A stretch of 7,422 nucleotides of DNA, taken from assembly GCA_027364815.1 (NCBI GenBank), contig DAHXOQ010000138.1, forward strand, positions 1 through 7,422. Direction: 5' to 3'. The notes beneath the pieces are model-generated. The model worked only from the letters and a program-made list of their open reading frames with translations. It searched no databases and was not told the DNA's origin. The stretch is from Acidobacteriaceae bacterium (lineage in GTDB: Bacteria; Acidobacteriota; Terriglobia; Terriglobales; Acidobacteriaceae). The position numbers and the translations under genes were made by a program. Below are positions 5,886 to 7,422 of the stretch, in pieces (position 1 is the stretch's first letter; every line of letters starts with the position of its first letter).

Positions 5886-7422
5886 TTAGAAGCTTTGCCC
5901 CAGACTGAAGAAAAAGTTGAAGTGCGGCGCCTGGCCAACGTAAGGCGTGATGGGTAGGTTGTTGTTGTAGGAAACAGGGTAAATCGGAGGGTTGAGGTTG
6001 TAACTGAGGTCGATGCGAATGGGTCCGACAGGTGTGTGGTAGCGAAGGCCGAGCCCGGCAGCGTGCGAGAAGTAATTGAAGCTGCAGGTTCCCTGCTGAC
6101 CGGTTGAGGTGAAGGGACCAATGGTGGTGGAGCTGCAAGTGGAACGATTTGGCTGCGTTACACGAAAGATGCTCGGCCATATGTCGCTGGCGTTGACGAA
6201 GACGTTGCCCATGTCATGGAAGAGAACGAAGCTGAGCGAGTTGGAGACAAGGGGCAAGGTCGGCGGCGGCAAACGGAGTTCGGTGGAGTTGATGAAAGCT
6301 CCGGCGCCGCCGATTGGGAATCCCGTGAAGTGATCGCGCGGGCCGGCCGTGTTGACGCCAATACCGCGATGAGAGTTTGGGCCGCCTGCATAGAGGCGCT
6401 CCGGGAGCGGGATGAGCTGTTCACTGGAGGAGCCGAAGGATTCTATCTGCGCATAACGGGTATTGCGCGCGAGCACAAAGCGCCGCTTGTCGAAGGAGTG
6501 GTAGCTTGATTCGGAGAGATCGACGCGGTTGAACTGAGCCTGTGCGCCGAGGTACTTAACTGACAAAAACTCCTGCGCACTGGTGTAAGTTCCGCTATGT
6601 GCATCGATGGGCGAATCTCGGGTGTCGCGATTCCAGGTGAAGCCGGGCCCACTGACAAGGACTGCTGAGGAGAGAAGATTAATTTCAGAGGGATCAACCT
6701 GGATGCTGTTTTTATCAACTTTGACACGGCGGAAAGAAAGTTCGTAGACAAAGGTGTTGGCGCGATTGAGCCAGTCGCTGGGATTGAGGAATCTTTGCGT
6801 CAGCTTGAATCCTCCATCGAGTTGTGAGGAGACATAAGTGGTGACATCCTGCGTGTTGGCGTAGCCACTCGAGATGGTGAATCCGAAATCCTGATTGCCG
6901 AAGAGCCGAGGGGTTTGGTAGAGCAGGTTGACTTTTTGTTCGAGCAGGCCGTAGGTGCCGCGCAGGGAGAGCGATTGCTCACGGCCGGAGAGATTGCCGC
7001 GGCTGATGTCGAGGAGAACGCGTGGACTGACTCCGGTTTTACCGTTGGCAGGGCAGGATGAGCCGCTGGAAACAATCAATCCGCAGACGCCCGTGGAGGC
7101 CTCAAATCCGAGACCATAAGTGAAGGACCAGCGACTGGCCTCCGTGGTTTGAATCAGGACGGTTCTTGGAAGCGCGACCGTCGGGATGGTGGATGCGGCG
7201 GTGTTGTTCCCGGTTGTTACAGTGCTGGCATCTGCAGCAAGCGAGGCCGTTGAAACGGGGTTGACGACCGCCATATTGACTTCACTGAAAAGCGCGTAGT
7301 CGTAGAGGTTGCGCTGGGTGGTGGCCATTTGGCTTCGGCTCAGCGGGTCACCATCGTGAATGGTGATTGCCTTGGCGATTGTTCCTGGACGCGTGTAGTG
7401 AAGGCCCGTTATCAGGATATTG
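5886..7422 (-). CDS. Omp85-superfamily outer-membrane protein (BamA/TamA-like), C-terminal part, 5' end outside window
   Basis: Open from the right edge to TAA at 5888-5886, giving 511 visible residues (residue 1 is the codon at 7421-7419). Residues 1 to about 55 read as the final POTRA domain (ILITGLHYTRPGTIAKAI, GDPLS, TQRNLYDYALFSEVNMAVV). An ATG at 7328 falls inside this POTRA and is not the true start. A Ser/Thr/Ala-rich insert follows, then the barrel from about residue 97 (WSFTYGLGFEAS). Barrel hallmarks are RLYAGGPNSHRGIG (the loop 6 RGF/Y-type motif, coding 6371-6357), FPIGGAGAFINSTELRLP, HDMGNVF, GLGLRYHTPVGPIRIDLSYNL, and a C-terminal strand ending in FFFSLGQSF with the terminal Phe of a beta-signal. 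It acts in the outer membrane as an insertase or as the partner of TamB. Adjacency to tamB favours a TamA-like role, but a BamA role is not excluded because the number of POTRA domains is not visible. All four cysteines of the visible part fall in two predicted surface loops. Confidence 0.92.
   Translation of the reverse strand, partial: NILITGLHYTRPGTIAKAITIHDGDPLSRSQMATTQRNLYDYALFSEVNMAVVNPVSTASLAADASTVTTGNNTAASTIPTVALPRTVLIQTTEASRWSFTYGLGFEASTGVCGLIVSSGSSCPANGKTGVSPRVLLDISRGNLSGREQSLSLRGTYGLLEQKVNLLYQTPRLFGNQDFGFTISSGYANTQDVTTYVSSQLDGGFKLTQRFLNPSDWLNRANTFVYELSFRRVKVDKNSIQVDPSEINLLSSAVLVSGPGFTWNRDTRDSPIDAHSGTYTSAQEFLSVKYLGAQAQFNRVDLSESSYHSFDKRRFVLARNTRYAQIESFGSSSEQLIPLPERLYAGGPNSHRGIGVNTAGPRDHFTGFPIGGAGAFINSTELRLPPPTLPLVSNSLSFVLFHDMGNVFVNASDIWPSIFRVTQPNRSTCSSTTIGPFTSTGQQGTCSFNYFSHAAGLGLRYHTPVGPIRIDLSYNLNPPIYPVSYNNNLPITPYVGQAPHFNFFFSLGQSF

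Noticed and set aside
5887..6180. N-terminal extension of the chaperone frame back to 6180
   Set aside because: The added 98 residues overlap the conserved Omp85 barrel end in another frame, are rich in His, Gln, Leu and Pro, and precede a good signal peptide that would then be internal.
7245..7328. ATG at 7328 as the start of the Omp85 gene
   Set aside because: The frame stays open upstream to the window edge and encodes the first half of a POTRA domain (ILITGLHYTRPGTIAKAI, GDPLS), so the true start is outside.

Overview
The window looks like chromosomal core sequence from a diderm (two-membrane) bacterium. The protein sequences, especially the Omp85 barrel and the ProRS N-terminus, resemble those I associate with Acidobacteriota (Terriglobia/Acidobacteriaceae-like). 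That assignment rests on family resemblance recalled from memory, not on a search. All supported genes lie on the minus strand, and I found no convincing plus-strand gene. No mobile element, tRNA, rRNA, CRISPR array or prophage signal was seen.

In transcription order (right to left): (i) 7422-5886 is the 3' portion of an Omp85-superfamily outer-membrane protein (BamA/TamA-like), with the last POTRA domain and the complete C-terminal beta-barrel; its 5' end is outside the window. (ii) About 5853-5029 is a small secreted SurA-like periplasmic chaperone that appears to lack any parvulin (PPIase) domain. (iii) 5032-797 is a 1411-residue TamB (AsmA/DUF490 superfamily) inner-membrane-anchored protein. 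Its start overlaps the chaperone stop as ATGA, behind a strong AGGAGG. (iv) 796-417 is a non-coding gap with several small hairpins and a candidate weak terminator for the operon. (v) 416-1 is the first 138 codons of prolyl-tRNA synthetase (proS), which runs off the left edge.

The first three genes form a tight, probably co-transcribed and translationally coupled unit for outer-membrane biogenesis. It would supply a barrel insertase or partner pore (Omp85), a periplasmic holdase for unfolded barrel proteins (SurA-like), and a periplasm-spanning TamB bridge involved in outer-membrane protein assembly and/or phospholipid transport. proS is separated by 380 bp and is probably an independent transcription unit. 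The points most worth checking are the parvulin-less chaperone inside a TAM-like operon, the paired cysteines confined to two predicted surface loops of the Omp85 barrel, and the structured gap upstream of proS.
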